Source: Branchiostoma lanceolatum (taxonomy: Eukaryota; Chordata; Leptocardii; Amphioxiformes; Branchiostomatidae). Taken from it: 64,000 nucleotides of DNA. The stretch lies in the NCBI RefSeq assembly GCF_035083965.1, contig NC_089722.1, forward strand, positions 17,271,142 through 17,335,141. The letters are read 5' to 3'. How positions within the stretch are numbered: position 1 is the stretch's first letter; every line of letters begins with the position of its first letter. The position numbers and the translations under genes were made by a program. This document shows positions 21,932 to 31,542 of this stretch, piece after piece. The notes under the pieces are model-generated. The model saw nothing but the letters and a program-made list of their open reading frames with translations, was not told where the DNA came from and did not search any database.

Positions 21932-21973
21932 GTCACTGACGAAAAGTAGTGGATGCTACTTGAAACGTCTGAC
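21932..21973 (+). ncRNA. Hammerhead ribozyme motif, right pLTR
   Basis: Exact reverse-complement partner of 20879-20920, here on the plus strand. CTGACGA is at 21936-21942, stem II at 21944-21949 with 21956-21961, GAAA at 21962-21965, GTC at 21967-21969, and stem I is 21932-21935 with 21970-21973. Confidence 0.8.
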
Positions 21974-22054
21974 CGTTTCCAAAATCATATCCAGTTGTTT
22001 GAGTAATTGCTTTTTTGGTGTATCTTATTACCTGGATGTCTAATCTTCATCGAC

Positions 22055-22068
22055 GTATTTTAAGAAAT
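22055..22068. repeat. Target-site duplication of Penelope-like element, right
   Basis: GTATTTTAAGAAAT, identical to 20819-20832. Confidence 0.85.
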
Positions 22069-23340
22069 CGCTCCCGTTTGATGGTATCAGATATAAATGA
22101 AAGTATGTATTTGCAGTTATTTTATTTAGAAAATTATTCATTTCGCAAAAGTATGATTTTACAGAAAAATTAAATCAAATTCCAAATACAAGTAAACACC
22201 ATTCGGCGAAGGTATGGGATCGCCAAACTCTAGTTGATACATATTGAATATTCGTTGGATCGCCGTTTTCGGCGCTCTCACCGTGACGACGACGGTTTTG
22301 AACCGGTACAAAGCAGTCGCAGCGGAGATAGCGACCATGGCGCTCTCTCCGCCCTCCCTCCGCGCTCCCTCCGCGCTCCAAGGTTGACGTCGGCGCTCTC
22401 TGTTTGCGCTCTGGCTAATTTGTGGTCGCAGAGAGAGCGCTGTGAGAGGGCCGTCCTAGTGGAATGGGGGTATTTGAGTTACAGTGCGCCCCGCATTGGC
22501 GGAAACCTACGTGCGATCAAAAATAATTTACTAGATGGAAGTTGATGTTAGTTGACGCGAAATTCTTCCTTCTGTTTACTTAATTATCTTCCGGACAAAT
22601 CGAAGACAGGCAAAAATATCTGTATGCCGAAGTTATGGTGCCCTAATCGGAATATATTAGAAACAATATTAGAAACAATATGGAACGTCATATTCAAAAC
22701 AACATTTTCCTGTTTTTACCGACTGAGATCAATGGCGTGAATAGTGCACGGACGAGGTAAACTTTCCAAGAGAAATTCCCAAACACCGCTACTCACATTT
22801 ATCATCTGTCAAAACGCAACACTTTTCAGACAACCGACACTGGTGCAATGCGATGTCGAACTCATACATTTACGTCCGGAGTTAGGGGACTGTTATAGCT
22901 GCCTTCATGTATCCCAGGATGCTTTGTGACTAAGAATGCCTATCGAGCTCGCAAATACTAAAACCGTAAAGTTCGTCATATTCTAATAAAACAGGCGTTG
23001 TTTGATTGAGATTTTAGTAATGATTTACAAGTGAATATTAGGATCGTCCAGCCTGCAAAAAAAGTAATGGAAGCGCCCAGGCTTTCATTGACATCGATAG
23101 ATTTCTCGTAGGTAAGCCACTTCACTATGCGTGAATCATTAGGAATCCAAATGACATTGTTCGTTAAAAAGCTATGGTGGACAAGAAAATAAAGCTACAG
23201 TGGCTTGGAGACGCGTTTATATCACAGTGTGCCCAGATCAAACGTACCCCAACACATGAACGTGCGGGCTGAGTACATCTCCAAAATACGTCGCTAGAAA
23301 GCCAGCTACTGTTACAACGTTTGAGTCAAGGAAATAATAC
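22069..23340. other. No gene seen; GC-rich patch
   Basis: 22320-22450 is rich in GCGCTC and AGAGAGCGC words, including a tandem CTCCCTCCGCG. Frames across it show no domain. The rest is AT-rich. Confidence 0.45.
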
Positions 23341-23344
23341 AACG

Positions 23345-23990
23345 CTTCATACGTATTTTGTATTATTAAACAACAGAAGAATATACAGGACACAGAGGTG
23401 ATGCACACTAGCTGTAGCTAATATCAAACATCACCTCTGAAAATAAAAATTACAACTTACATAGACAAATACAATAACAATGAGAAACAGCAATTGGGTC
23501 GTCCAATACAAACAAGCAATATGCGCAACAAACAAACAAACAATCAACATATCAACACAGCCGTAATAAGTTTTAAAGCGTTTGCTTGTCACAATATAGT
23601 CCTGGGTCAAGCCCAAAATTTCACAATTGTAATTAGAAGAAACAAAGGATGAACCCCTTAATAACAAATGAGGGCTTGATCAGACGGACTGAGAAGATCA
23701 AGTATCGGGGCTAATAGGTTCTGTCGGTTGCCGAGAAGGTTTAGTCTTTGTTAACTTGACTGTATATAGGGCAGTACAAAAGATAATGAACAACGCGTTC
23801 GCTTCGACTTCCACAAGTGCAGGCTGGACTTGTAGCTACGTTACGTGTAAATAAACTTTGGTTTAGACTGCAGATGCCGATGCGAAGACGTGTGAGGAGG
23901 GCGCAAGTGTACCGGGGGACATGCCTAAAATGTGGGTAGAGGGAAGGACGTGCTAATTTCACTAGATGTTTACGGTTCATACGCATTTCT
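23345..23990 (-). mobile_element. LINE 3' fragment with zinc-knuckle-like C-terminus
   Basis: On the minus strand, 23986-23744 encodes the end of a LINE polyprotein: LLTRLRIGICSLNQSLF, then CTCGSRSERVVHYLLYCPIY. That is the Cys/His post-RT motif (CxCG..E..HyLL.CP.Y) of CR1/L2/Jockey-like LINEs. A stop and decay follow. The 3' untranslated tail ends near 23345 with GCATCACCTCTGTGTCCTGT, the sequence also captured in the satellite at 8111 and 9368. Confidence 0.8.
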
Positions 23991-24480
23991 CAGCAATGTG
24001 AACCCATTTCCACTGAAAATCAACAGAACGACAAAGTATTACTTCTGAAAAAGCGGGACTACAGTCCGGTAGTTGTTTGAGTGAGGTATATGCGTGTGAG
24101 AACTATGTTCACATTTGGATGGCAAAAAAACAACATTCAGGGTTGCTTGTACAGCCTTCTCTTTGAGTTTTCTTTGTTGTTAGATTGAAAGAACCATTAC
24201 AAAGTTACAATTACGCCAGAATACGCTTCATTTGATAAAAATAAACCATTCATCATCATCATCATCTTTTCTGTTGTGCATAGCAACGCCCTTACTGATG
24301 TTCTAGCGCATGATAACAATACCTTAGTTACTTGACGTACGCTAGTACTTATGTTCTAACCTGATTGCGATACCACACGTTCTATTATGTGTATACAAAA
24401 CTCCTGCATTACATATTTACCAAAGGAGAAAGATAGTTTTAAGCCAAAATTCCCGCCTTTTTTCTAAAATAAATGGAGAT
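23991..24480. other. No gene seen
   Basis: AT-rich, with a short (ATC)n run at about 24250-24268. Confidence 0.5.
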
Positions 24481-24487
24481 ATTGTTC

Positions 24488-24548
24488 TATGTGTGTGTGT
24501 GTGTGTGTGTGTCTGTGTGTGCTTCTGTGTCTGCGTGTGTGCGTATTT
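24488..24548. repeat. (TG)n microsatellite
   Basis: An uninterrupted GTGTGT run, then an imperfect CTGTGTGTGCTTCTGTGTCT tract. Confidence 0.9.
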
Positions 24549-24869
24549 GTGTTTCCGGATTTTTTTTTAGTCTGGATGGATCATGATCATAAACTCTGGA
24601 TGGATCATGGTGATCTTTGGCAAGTTGTTAGGTGTTGGGAAGACGAAGTTCACGGTCGATTTTGTTCCCCTATTATATGACCTTGGTAGTGCAGCAGAAT
24701 TTTCCTTTTTATCTTTTGACGTGGACGTGCTGTTTTTGGTGGCAGATTACTTCTGATGTAAGAAAAAAGTGGCATAGGTTTGGGCTCCCTATCAGCATGC
24801 TCTGGAACTGCAGGGGCGTCTTTGTCAAAATTCTTCAAGGAGAATAACTGAACAAAGGAACAACGGATG

Positions 24870-25160
24870 AATGAAGTACAATTTATGCAAATTAGGACTT
24901 GATTTGCATAATGAATGGAAAAATCTATACTTGCTATGTTTTCCAATATAGTACTCAACTACTTTTAACATATGTAGTTTATATCAGGTGGAACATTAAC
25001 AGATATCAATATGGAAATAGATTTGCATAATCAATGTAAAAGTGCCATAATTCTTCTGAGTGGTGAATGATTTGACTGTCAACATTGCTACCTTTGTAAT
25101 TTAATCAAAGGCGTACATGTACATGACCAGACATAGATTATGCAAATATGAAGTCCTATA
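24870..25160. repeat. Degenerate Oct-like repeat DNA
   Basis: TTATGCAAATTAGGACTTGATTTGCATAAT and similar words recur several times, related to 39780-39990 and 58040-58625. They resemble the octamer-bearing array at 4410 in motif only. Confidence 0.45.
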
Positions 25161-25312
25161 TGTACAAATAGGTAAATATATCAAAGAATGTTTAGATATT
25201 AGAACTAGTAGTGTAAGAAATACGTTAAACTCGATATGTTGAAGTATTCACTTGTACGTAGGCTAATCATTTTGCGCTACTCTTTTCCAGGCCAAAGTTC
25301 AAAAGACAGTGC

Positions 25313-25328
25313 ATGTAAGACAACACAG
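25313..25328. repeat. Target-site duplication, left
   Basis: ATGTAAGACAACACAG, identical to 25682-25697. It brackets the hairpin-array element. Confidence 0.9.
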
Positions 25329-25681
25329 AAACCCAGGGATGACATCCCTGCACAAAAGTCCTAGGGAAGAAACCCTAGCACAGAAAATCCAGGGGGGATG
25401 AAACACCCCTGTCAAAAAAGTCCTAGGGAGCACACCCTAGCCAAAAAAGCCAGTGGGAATGACCCCTGTAGATATATGTAACTAGGGAGCACACCCTAGC
25501 GAAAAAAAGCCAGTGGGAATGGCCCCTGCAACAATATGTAACTGTGTTTATTTGTGGAATTATAAATGTGTATGTTGTTATGTTATGTACTTATGAATGT
25601 TCGAATAAAAAAAATGAAAAAAAAAAAATAAATAAACCAGGATAGTAATTCCTAGAAAAAAAAAAAAAAAAAAAAAAAAAA
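25329..25681 (+). mobile_element. Hairpin-array short retroelement, copy 2, with poly-A and TSD
   Basis: The 353-bp insertion between 16-bp duplications ends in about 30 A residues, so it moved by target-primed reverse transcription. It holds consecutive hairpins: CAGGGATGACATCCCTG (25334), CCTAGGGAAGAAACCCTAG (25360), CAGGGGGGATGAAACACCCCTG (25390), CCTAGGGAGCACACCCTAG (25422) and CAGTGGGAATGACCCCTG (25451). The last two are duplicated at 25482-25528. It has no coding capacity. It may be a SINE or a mini-element borrowing a LINE 3' end. No tRNA-like A and B boxes were seen. Confidence 0.88.
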
Positions 25682-25697
25682 ATGTAAGACAACACAG
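25682..25697. repeat. Target-site duplication, right
   Basis: ATGTAAGACAACACAG directly after the poly-A tract. Identical to 25313-25328. Confidence 0.9.
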
Positions 25698-25905
25698 GCC
25701 AGAACAGCTCGCATGTACGCGTTTGTCGGTGCGCCACAGTTTTGCAACGCCGCCTACCGGGATCAAAATGCCTTACAGAGAATGACTGATGTGTCCGTCG
25801 AAAGCCTGGATAAAACAGGTTCATGTTTGTCTTTTCTGTAATCTGAAACTTTTTTTTACACGGCATACATGAAGCGACTTGTTGGTAACATATTGTTTTC
25901 TATAG

Positions 25906-26626
25906 GCCCTGAGTACGCTTTAGAAACTAAATCTATATCCTGGGACGGTCCATTGCTTGCAAACATCAAAGATAGCAAAATATTCCAGTCAGATCTCGTT
26001 GAATGCCGACAATTGAAAGGGAAAACCATAACAGTTTTCTTTTGTGGTACAAATCCTAGGCTGCACGGGAAAGCCCCACGGATCTGATTACCGAGGAAAC
26101 ATCTCTGTGACTAGGAGTGGGAAAACCTGTCAGAGATGGGACGTCGACTTTCCACATCATCATTATTATGGGCCAGAGGAGTACGCTGAGTTGGCGGAGA
26201 ACTACTGCCGCAACCCAGGCGGCATTGCACCCGGCTTGTGGTGCTACATAAAGGACCCTAGCACCCGCTGGGAGTACTGCATCAACCCCACATGTCCTAC
26301 AGGTACGGTTCTATTTTTTCTCATCTTCTCCCTGTTCTGTCCCTCTCTCCCGTTTCTGTCTCTTTTATGTTTTCTATTTTTTTTCTGCACGATGCTGAAT
26401 AGTCTCTAATAAGGCTACAATTTTACGATTTTGTTACATTTCAGGAATCGTAGAGATGTGGCGGTACGATGGCCGATGTGGTATGAGCTTTCCGGCTTCA
26501 GAAGCGACGCCTGGCGAATGTAATCCATATAGCAGCAAACCCTGTTGCTCGGCGTACGGATGGTGTGGGAATGGTTCCATATACTGTTCGTGTGTGAACT
26601 GTGTTCACTACAGAGCAAAAAAATAA
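25906..26626 (+). CDS. 3' end of a secreted kringle plus hevein-like domain gene
   Basis: Two firm exons and one doubtful one. The kringle exon (26060-26302) and the terminal exon (26445-26626) have clean AG/GT borders and phase-1 introns, and join in frame into an extracellular Cys-rich C-terminus. Upstream, 25906-26025 follows a TATAG acceptor and reads (G)PEYALETKSISW.. up to DLVECRQL in phase 1. That resembles the first half of a PAN/apple domain, but no donor connects it to the kringle exon. Kringles bind lysine, glycans or proteins on secreted proteases and receptors, and hevein-like folds bind chitin. The protein is therefore likely a secreted or surface glycan-binding factor. Stop TAA is at 26624-26626, and AATAAA at 26725-26730 may be the polyadenylation signal. 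A retroelement sits just upstream. The true 5' end is unknown; the signal-peptide exon at 13811 is a candidate. Confidence 0.8.
26060..26302 (+). CDS. Kringle domain exon
   Basis: A single symmetric phase 1-1 exon of 243 nt encodes one whole kringle. The six Cys are in order: GCTGKP, GKTCQRW, ENYCRNP, LWCYI, EYC and PTC. Family hallmarks are GSDYRGNISVTRSGKTCQRW, YCRNPGG, and GLWCYIKDP followed by WEYC. The acceptor is AG at 26058-26059 and the donor GT at 26303. Symmetric phase-1 exons are the standard form of shuffled kringles. The Asp/Glu lysine-binding pair is not clearly present, so lysine binding is uncertain. Confidence 0.95.
26445..26626 (+). CDS. Hevein-like chitin-binding terminal exon
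   Basis: After the acceptor at 26443-26444, 59 codons plus stop: WRYDGRCG, ATPGECNP, KPCCSAYGWCGNGSIYCSC, and the end NCVHYRAKK. The CG..C..PCCS..GWCG...YC order is that of type-1 (hevein-like) chitin-binding domains. Two extra Cys near the end, followed by a basic tail, look like a variant form. Confidence 0.85.
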
Positions 26627-26727
26627 CTTACAGTAGTAACTGAACTGACATTTATGTTGTTGTTTTTTGGCGGTAAGATGGCGTCTACGGACCATTCTGC
26701 GCCGATTAACTATGTTAGTACAGAAAT

Positions 26728-26815
26728 AAACTGTCATTTTGTGCATTTTGAAAAGCAGGTGAAGACAGTTAGTTTTGGACCTATTCTGCTAGCTCTATGT
26801 TCTACATTGTTACAA
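26728..26815 (+). repeat. Partner of the repeat at 13715-13800
   Basis: About 85 bp similar to 13715-13800. It lies just after the AATAAA of the kringle gene. Confidence 0.5.
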
Positions 26816-26849
26816 GCCACATGTCTGAACAGACGCCCGACAACACGAA

Positions 26850-27145
26850 GTCAATATATACTCTTTTTACACAACCAAGAGATTTATTCCACCGACGTTT
26901 CGGTGACCATCTGTCACCTTCTTCAAGGCAATTCTGACTGGTTCACATATTAATGCAGCACAGGTCTTGCTGCTTATACAGAATGAGATGCATTCCCAAA
27001 CGCAAAATATTTACCTATAATGTACTATGTGAACCAGTCAGAATTGCCTTGAAGAAGGTGACAGATGGTCACCGAAACGTCGGTGGAATAAATCTCGTGG
27101 TTGTGTATAAAGAGTATTTTTATTCAGTGACTTACCAACCTGATG
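26850..27145. mobile_element. Inverted pair of Penelope-type termini with hammerhead-like motif
   Basis: Arms of about 95 bp (26850-26950 and 27025-27125) are near-perfect reverse complements separated by ~75 bp. The right arm reads GAAGAAGGTGACAGATGGTC then ACCGAAACGTCGG: a 6-bp stem GGTGAC..GTCACC followed by GAAAC and GTC, the same core order as the ribozymes at 20879 and 21932. The CTGANGA box is changed to TTGAAGA, so self-cleavage is doubtful. There is no protein frame between the arms. Likely a solo pLTR foldback of a second Penelope family. Confidence 0.7.
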
Positions 27146-27219
27146 AAACTATTCACGAATATATACTTCCTACTACGTTAACATGAACCTGAAAGTAATA
27201 AGACACCTCATACATCATG

Positions 27220-28419
27220 TCAGTATGTCATTCTCGTTGGCCTGGGTGGCCACGTTAGTCTCTGTGCAGCCCGCAAAAATTCAAAAGCCAGTTTTTCGGC
27301 CCTGGACTCTGGCTGGAACCCTTCGAAGAACCCGCAGTGGCCTCCCCTCTCGGTTAGTGCCAGAAAGAAGTGAGGGTAGGTTGGGAACAGTTCTGTCGGG
27401 ATACTCTCCGTGGGCACTAGTGGGTCGTCCTTGCTACTGATACACAGTAAAGGAACGGCCACTTCGTCTATCTCTCTCATAGGCTCGTTCTGTTCCCAAT
27501 AATCCTCCATTGTGCCAATCCCGTTCGTTTGAGAAAACACCATTTCCTCGAACTCAACCAATGACTCCGTCCTTAGTGCTGAAGGACCATCCAATGAGTC
27601 AACGTTTTGTAGGCAAGACACGTGCGACAGAAGCAATGCTTTTTGCCGCAGCAATAGTATCCATCGATAAAGATTAGAGATAGCCTGAGATGAGTAAAAA
27701 GTCTCGGCACAGTAGATTGGGGAAATACACGCTGCTGCTGTAAGGTAGGTAGAGGAGCCGTACTCGCCCAGGTACGAGATTAGAACCCCGCACCCGGTGC
27801 TCAGACTGACCGCGGTGAGATCAGAACCCGGATTGGTCGCTCGGATGTATTCCAATGCCTCTCGGAAGTCCGCAGGGTCGCCGAAGCTCTGCAGGCGCGG
27901 CGTGGTGAGTGGGATATCGCTGTGCCCGCGCTGCCTGAACACCACCGGCCGGAACCCCCGCCGCCACGCCCCGTGACAGACCCTCGCTACGGCGTTATCT
28001 GTCGTCACCGCGCCGCAGACAAAAATCACAACAGACCGGTGATCGTTTAGCGTCTTTTCCTCGAAGGTAGTCCAATCCAGCGCGACCACTCCCCCGTCCT
28101 TCAGCTCAAGATACTCCCGCTGAAACCTCGGTCCCGTGACCGGGCAGACCACCGCCGATAAGAGCGTCTGGACATGCGGGTTGAACGCCCAGACGGTCGG
28201 GACGAAAGGGCTTCTCAACCCGAGGCACTTCTGCAAAAAGTACGGCCGTAACGACGAGTTCTTGGAGACCAGCCTTGGCCCTAGTTCAAAGTTGGAGTCA
28301 AAATATATCCACACAACGTACAATATAAAGAAAAACAAGCCTCCTTTAAGAACCAGAAAGGTAAGAAAGTTGCATCCTTCGAATTCGTCGCCCGTGTCTC
28401 CAGTTGTAGCGTTCTCCAT
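27220..28419 (-). CDS. Alpha/beta hydrolase, ABHD15-like
   Basis: Single-exon frame of 399 codons. An N-terminal hydrophobic segment (about 18-40) is a likely membrane anchor. Then comes the family entry motif PTVWAFNPHVQTLL (about 74-87), the oxyanion region VVIFVCGAVTTDN (about 130-142), RGFRPVVFRQRGHSDIPLTT (about 154-173), the nucleophile region AVSLSTGCG with Ser207, SSKDDPLVP with Asp331 or Asp332, and ERGGHCGFFEG with His361. This is the ABHD1/2/3/15 subfamily. The replaced first Gly of GxSxG (here SxSxG) and the intronless layout favour ABHD15-like. In vertebrates ABHD15 is tied to adipocyte lipid metabolism. The substrate here is unknown. The ATG at 28417-28419 follows an in-frame upstream stop. 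Catalytic residues look intact. Confidence 0.88.
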   Translation of the reverse strand: MENATTGDTGDEFEGCNFLTFLVLKGGLFFFILYVVWIYFDSNFELGPRLVSKNSSLRPYFLQKCLGLRSPFVPTVWAFNPHVQTLLSAVVCPVTGPRFQREYLELKDGGVVALDWTTFEEKTLNDHRSVVIFVCGAVTTDNAVARVCHGAWRRGFRPVVFRQRGHSDIPLTTPRLQSFGDPADFREALEYIRATNPGSDLTAVSLSTGCGVLISYLGEYGSSTYLTAAACISPIYCAETFYSSQAISNLYRWILLLRQKALLLSHVSCLQNVDSLDGPSALRTESLVEFEEMVFSQTNGIGTMEDYWEQNEPMREIDEVAVPLLCISSKDDPLVPTESIPTELFPTYPHFFLALTERGGHCGFFEGFQPESRAEKLAFEFLRAAQRLTWPPRPTRMTY

Positions 28420-29748
28420 CCTGATTCTACGAAATCTCAGACTCAGCCCCGAATCACCTCAAATCGACTGTTGCACACGTAATGAAAATCGGCTGGGCTG
28501 TTTCCCGAAGTTCGATATCGATCGACAGATGACGCTAATTGGTAGAGCCCAGGAGGCGAAACCCGCAGGAGGGAAGGAAAATTGGCTGAGTCTGGCGAGG
28601 CGCCACCATCCGCGGAATGCAGATTGTGCAGAAACGCTGAGGAAAATTCATGTGTACGGTATGGACCTGTCGCGGCTTAGTGCCGACAACAGATAGCTGA
28701 AGAATTATCATCAGGGACAAGGTGACAACCTTTCCGTGGCTGCCGCAAAACGACAATTCGATAATTTACGACCAAGGACCTTCTATGTAATATGCTTGCT
28801 AACGATATGTCAGTGCAAAACACCACAAGAATACTAAAATCCGTTTGCTGTCGTGATTCCTTGTCTTCTTATCTTTGATATTGAAATCACGTCCCTCAGT
28901 ATTCGCGTAACATGCTAAAGGTTGGTAATAATGATATCTGTGCTGTCTTCCTTCATGACTAGACGGCGATCGCGGTGCGACCTCGCTGCGACCTCAATTG
29001 GATTTGTGTAATCTTTGACCTCAGAATTAAACATTTGGAATATCGTGCACAATGTAAGAGTTTGAATTAAAAGACAGACGAAGCGTAAAAAAGATTCGTT
29101 TTTTTTTTTTTAATATCTAATAACTTCGTTGAGCGCTCTTTCAAATGTAAAGTCCCGGTTACACATACATGTAGCCTAACATGGCTCCCGACCACTAGCC
29201 AACCAAGGTTGGCGGTAGGTCGGTAGCAGTCTGACCAGTTTTAGTAAAAGTCTAACTTGACTCCTGAACAAATCCTGACCACTACTGACCTACTCCCAAC
29301 CACAAGCCAACCCATACAAAACTTCCCGTCCACAGCCGAATGTTTTGAAATGTTCAATTGTGACAGGAAAATGATTTTTTGGACATTTCTATCCCTTTTC
29401 AGTGGAAAATAACATGTCCTTTTCTCAGAGTGGTGTTATCAAACACGATGCGCGATTCCGGTATTACATAACACATGTATGACTACAGTAACTATAATCC
29501 ATCCGGTATTACCGGTGTAGCGTTTGACGTAGTTTTTGGCCTTGTAAAACGCCATTATCGGTATTAAGAAGGAAACTACCCTGAAAAAACGATCGGAAAA
29601 GGAATTAATTTCTGACGGCAATGAAATACAATTTCTTAGAATCCAAATATCGTGACGTCCGCTTCGGAGAAAGGAATAGTACCTGAAGGCTTTCAACCTG
29701 CGAGTGCAAGTGCAATATGCACAAGTACAGTAAATTCGTTTATTTTAT
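28420..29748. other. No gene seen upstream of the ABHD gene
   Basis: 28430-28760 is moderately GC-rich and probably includes the promoter and 5' UTR of the divergent ABHD-like gene. There is a T12 run at about 29100. A patch at 29190-29320 repeats ACTNNCCAACC-type words. Confidence 0.4.
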
Positions 29749-29929
29749 GCTACGGTCACAATTCCCAACCGGGGCCCGGTCGGGCAGTTTGAGGGGACGA
29801 AAAGTATGATAAAAAAAGACAACAAAAAAGTTGTAAAAATTAATCATGAGTACTCATTGATATTAACTGGTTAATGTTTGTTCACGCAAACAGCCCGACC
29901 GGGCCCCGGTTTAGAAATGTGACCTTAGC
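29749..29929. mobile_element. 181-bp MITE with ~44-bp terminal inverted repeats
   Basis: The left end, GCTACGGTCACAATTCCCAA then CCGGGGCCCGGTCGGGC, matches the reverse complement of the right end, GCTAAGGTCACATTTCTAAA then CCGGGGCCCGGTCGGGC. The GC-rich inner part of each repeat, CCGGGGCCCGG, is itself palindromic. No coding capacity. Target duplication is not resolved. Confidence 0.82.
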
Positions 29930-31098
29930 ATTAGAGGGTTCTTTATTTCGCGGAAAAAGGGGAAAGGATATATTCGCGGTATACGTTCTAAGAGTTCGCG
30001 GTTCTAATATAACAATTCTGTATACGTAGTACAGCAGTGCAATACAGTGAAACCAAATATATGAACAAGACGCAACGGCATCCTTTTATGTGTATGGTTT
30101 TCTTTGAAACATAGATAACTTCGACTTCAACATGATGAATTTGCTACATTTTGTATAATGGCTCCTTAAGCGTAATTCCCGTCACTGCCATAGCGTTTCG
30201 TGAAGATTTTATGTTGGGTAAAACCGTGAGATTGCAATTCAGAACTCTGCAAATAACGTGAATGAATCTGAAAGATTGTCTGATTTAGATCAAATGAATT
30301 ACATAGAAAAGTGGAAAAGGTGACTTTGATAATTTGCTAACTAACTCATGGATGAAAAATAGAAATCTCTGAAGTAGAAGTGAAAAGAATATCAAAATTA
30401 TGAAGACAGCATGTTATGGAATACAGCATGTTATGGAATATGACATGAGAAAGGATCTTATTCATCATTTGATATTCTTCTACCCTCCGGTGTCGTGCCA
30501 AATAATTGCCTTGCCAAATAATTGCAAGACGAGGTACTACGCATACGTGAAGCTTGGATTAGGGATCTAGGGTTAGAGTTAGGGTTATGGCGTTTGGTTG
30601 GCGTTACGGTTTGGACCGGGTTTGGGGTTTGAGTTGGGTTAAGTCTAGGGTTAGCCTCCACAGCGCACCCCCCCCCCCCTCAAACAATTCCTATAGTATC
30701 AACATCATATGTAATTCAATGATCCCCCAGGGCTGACGTCACGGTTGCGTTGCGCAGTGTTGGGCTGCAAATGGGAATATGATTGTGGTGCCCATTTAGA
30801 ATCCTTGAAATCTTTTTTTCGAAAACGTTCCTCCTATCTAAGACTTTGGTGCTAGATGAAACAGGTATAGTGTCAGAGCTTTCCCAGCTTGGTTAAGAAT
30901 TGTTCAATCCAGCAGTGGCCAACCTCCCTTGACAGATTATTCTCTCTATAGCCGGCGTAGTTAGTCTGGTAGAGACTACTACAATATAACACATTTGTTC
31001 ACAAAGATAGAGACATTCAACATGGAATTGGCGAACAAATGAGGCAAATGTATGATAGTCTTTCAGTGTTCTAAAATCTACCCCAAATATTCAACTTA
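29930..31098. other. Non-coding; degenerate TTAGGG tract and poly-C
   Basis: 30565-30655 is a run of GGGTTAGAGTTAGGGTTATG-type words, an interstitial telomere-like or G-rich tract, followed by a C14 run at about 30667-30680. A 17-bp tandem duplication, ACAGCATGTTATGGAAT, lies at about 30407-30440. No gene seen. Confidence 0.5.
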
Positions 31099-31177
31099 CA
31101 ATCAATCAATCAATCAATCAATCAACCAATCAATAAATCAATTTCTCTCTTTATATATATCTTATAGCTATCATTTT

Positions 31178-31213
<36 letters not shown>

Positions 31214-31214
31214 T
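31098..31214. repeat. (AATC)n microsatellite
   Basis: Two blocks of CAATCAATCAAT (31100-31142 and 31179-31212), split by a TATATATC-rich stretch. Confidence 0.9.
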
Positions 31215-31454
31215 GTTTGTTAAAACCTTTTTGATAAATGTTGCAGCCATATTGTAGTTTAAATGATTCATTTGCTCTATTTAAACAGCTACTGACAGGT
31301 GAAAAACTTGTTGAAATGCATTTATATCTTAGAAATATAGATAAAATGTAGTAGTTTAAAATTGCCTGTGATCGCCATGACCTAAAAATAAAGTTTATAC
31401 GGCTTTCCAAAGTCCGCCTTTCGCGGCGCACTGTGCTGGCTTCTGGAATGGGCA

Positions 31455-31475
31455 TCACGTGACCCTATGACGTCA
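31455..31475 (+). promoter_or_regulatory. E-box and CRE promoter elements
   Basis: TCACGTGAC (31455-31463, canonical E-box for USF/MITF-type factors) and TGACGTCA (31468-31475, perfect CRE for CREB/ATF). They are about 70-90 bp upstream of the ATG of the P2X7-C gene, in a CpG-rich patch. Likely its core promoter. Confidence 0.65.
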
Positions 31476-31542
31476 CCGGCTGTAAAGAATCCCCGGCACG
31501 CAGGTAGCTCGCGCACGCTAGAGGTTCAACAGCACGGCCGCC

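Larger units (their letters stand above)
20833..22054 (-). mobile_element. Truncated Penelope-like element with inverted terminal copies
   Basis: A minus-strand GIY-YIG endonuclease frame is flanked by ~170-bp inverted repeats (about 20835-21012 and 21838-22018), nearly identical in reverse complement (AAGCAATTACTCAAACAACTGG, GACAAATTTTTAGATAGTCC). Perfect 14-bp target duplications bound the whole. Penelope-like elements carry terminal pLTR copies in direct or inverted order and often a hammerhead ribozyme in each, and both are seen here. The right end has an extra ~36 bp (TATCTTATTACCTGGATGTC) that recurs alone elsewhere in the window. The reverse transcriptase is absent apart from its C-terminal edge, so the copy is 5'-truncated. 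Confidence 0.92.

Noticed and set aside
28136-28696. 186-codon plus frame opposite the ABHD-like gene
   Set aside because: Antisense shadow of the conserved coding strand; no domain of its own.
30565-30655. Telomere
   Set aside because: TTAGGG-like words are degenerate and internal. At most an interstitial remnant.
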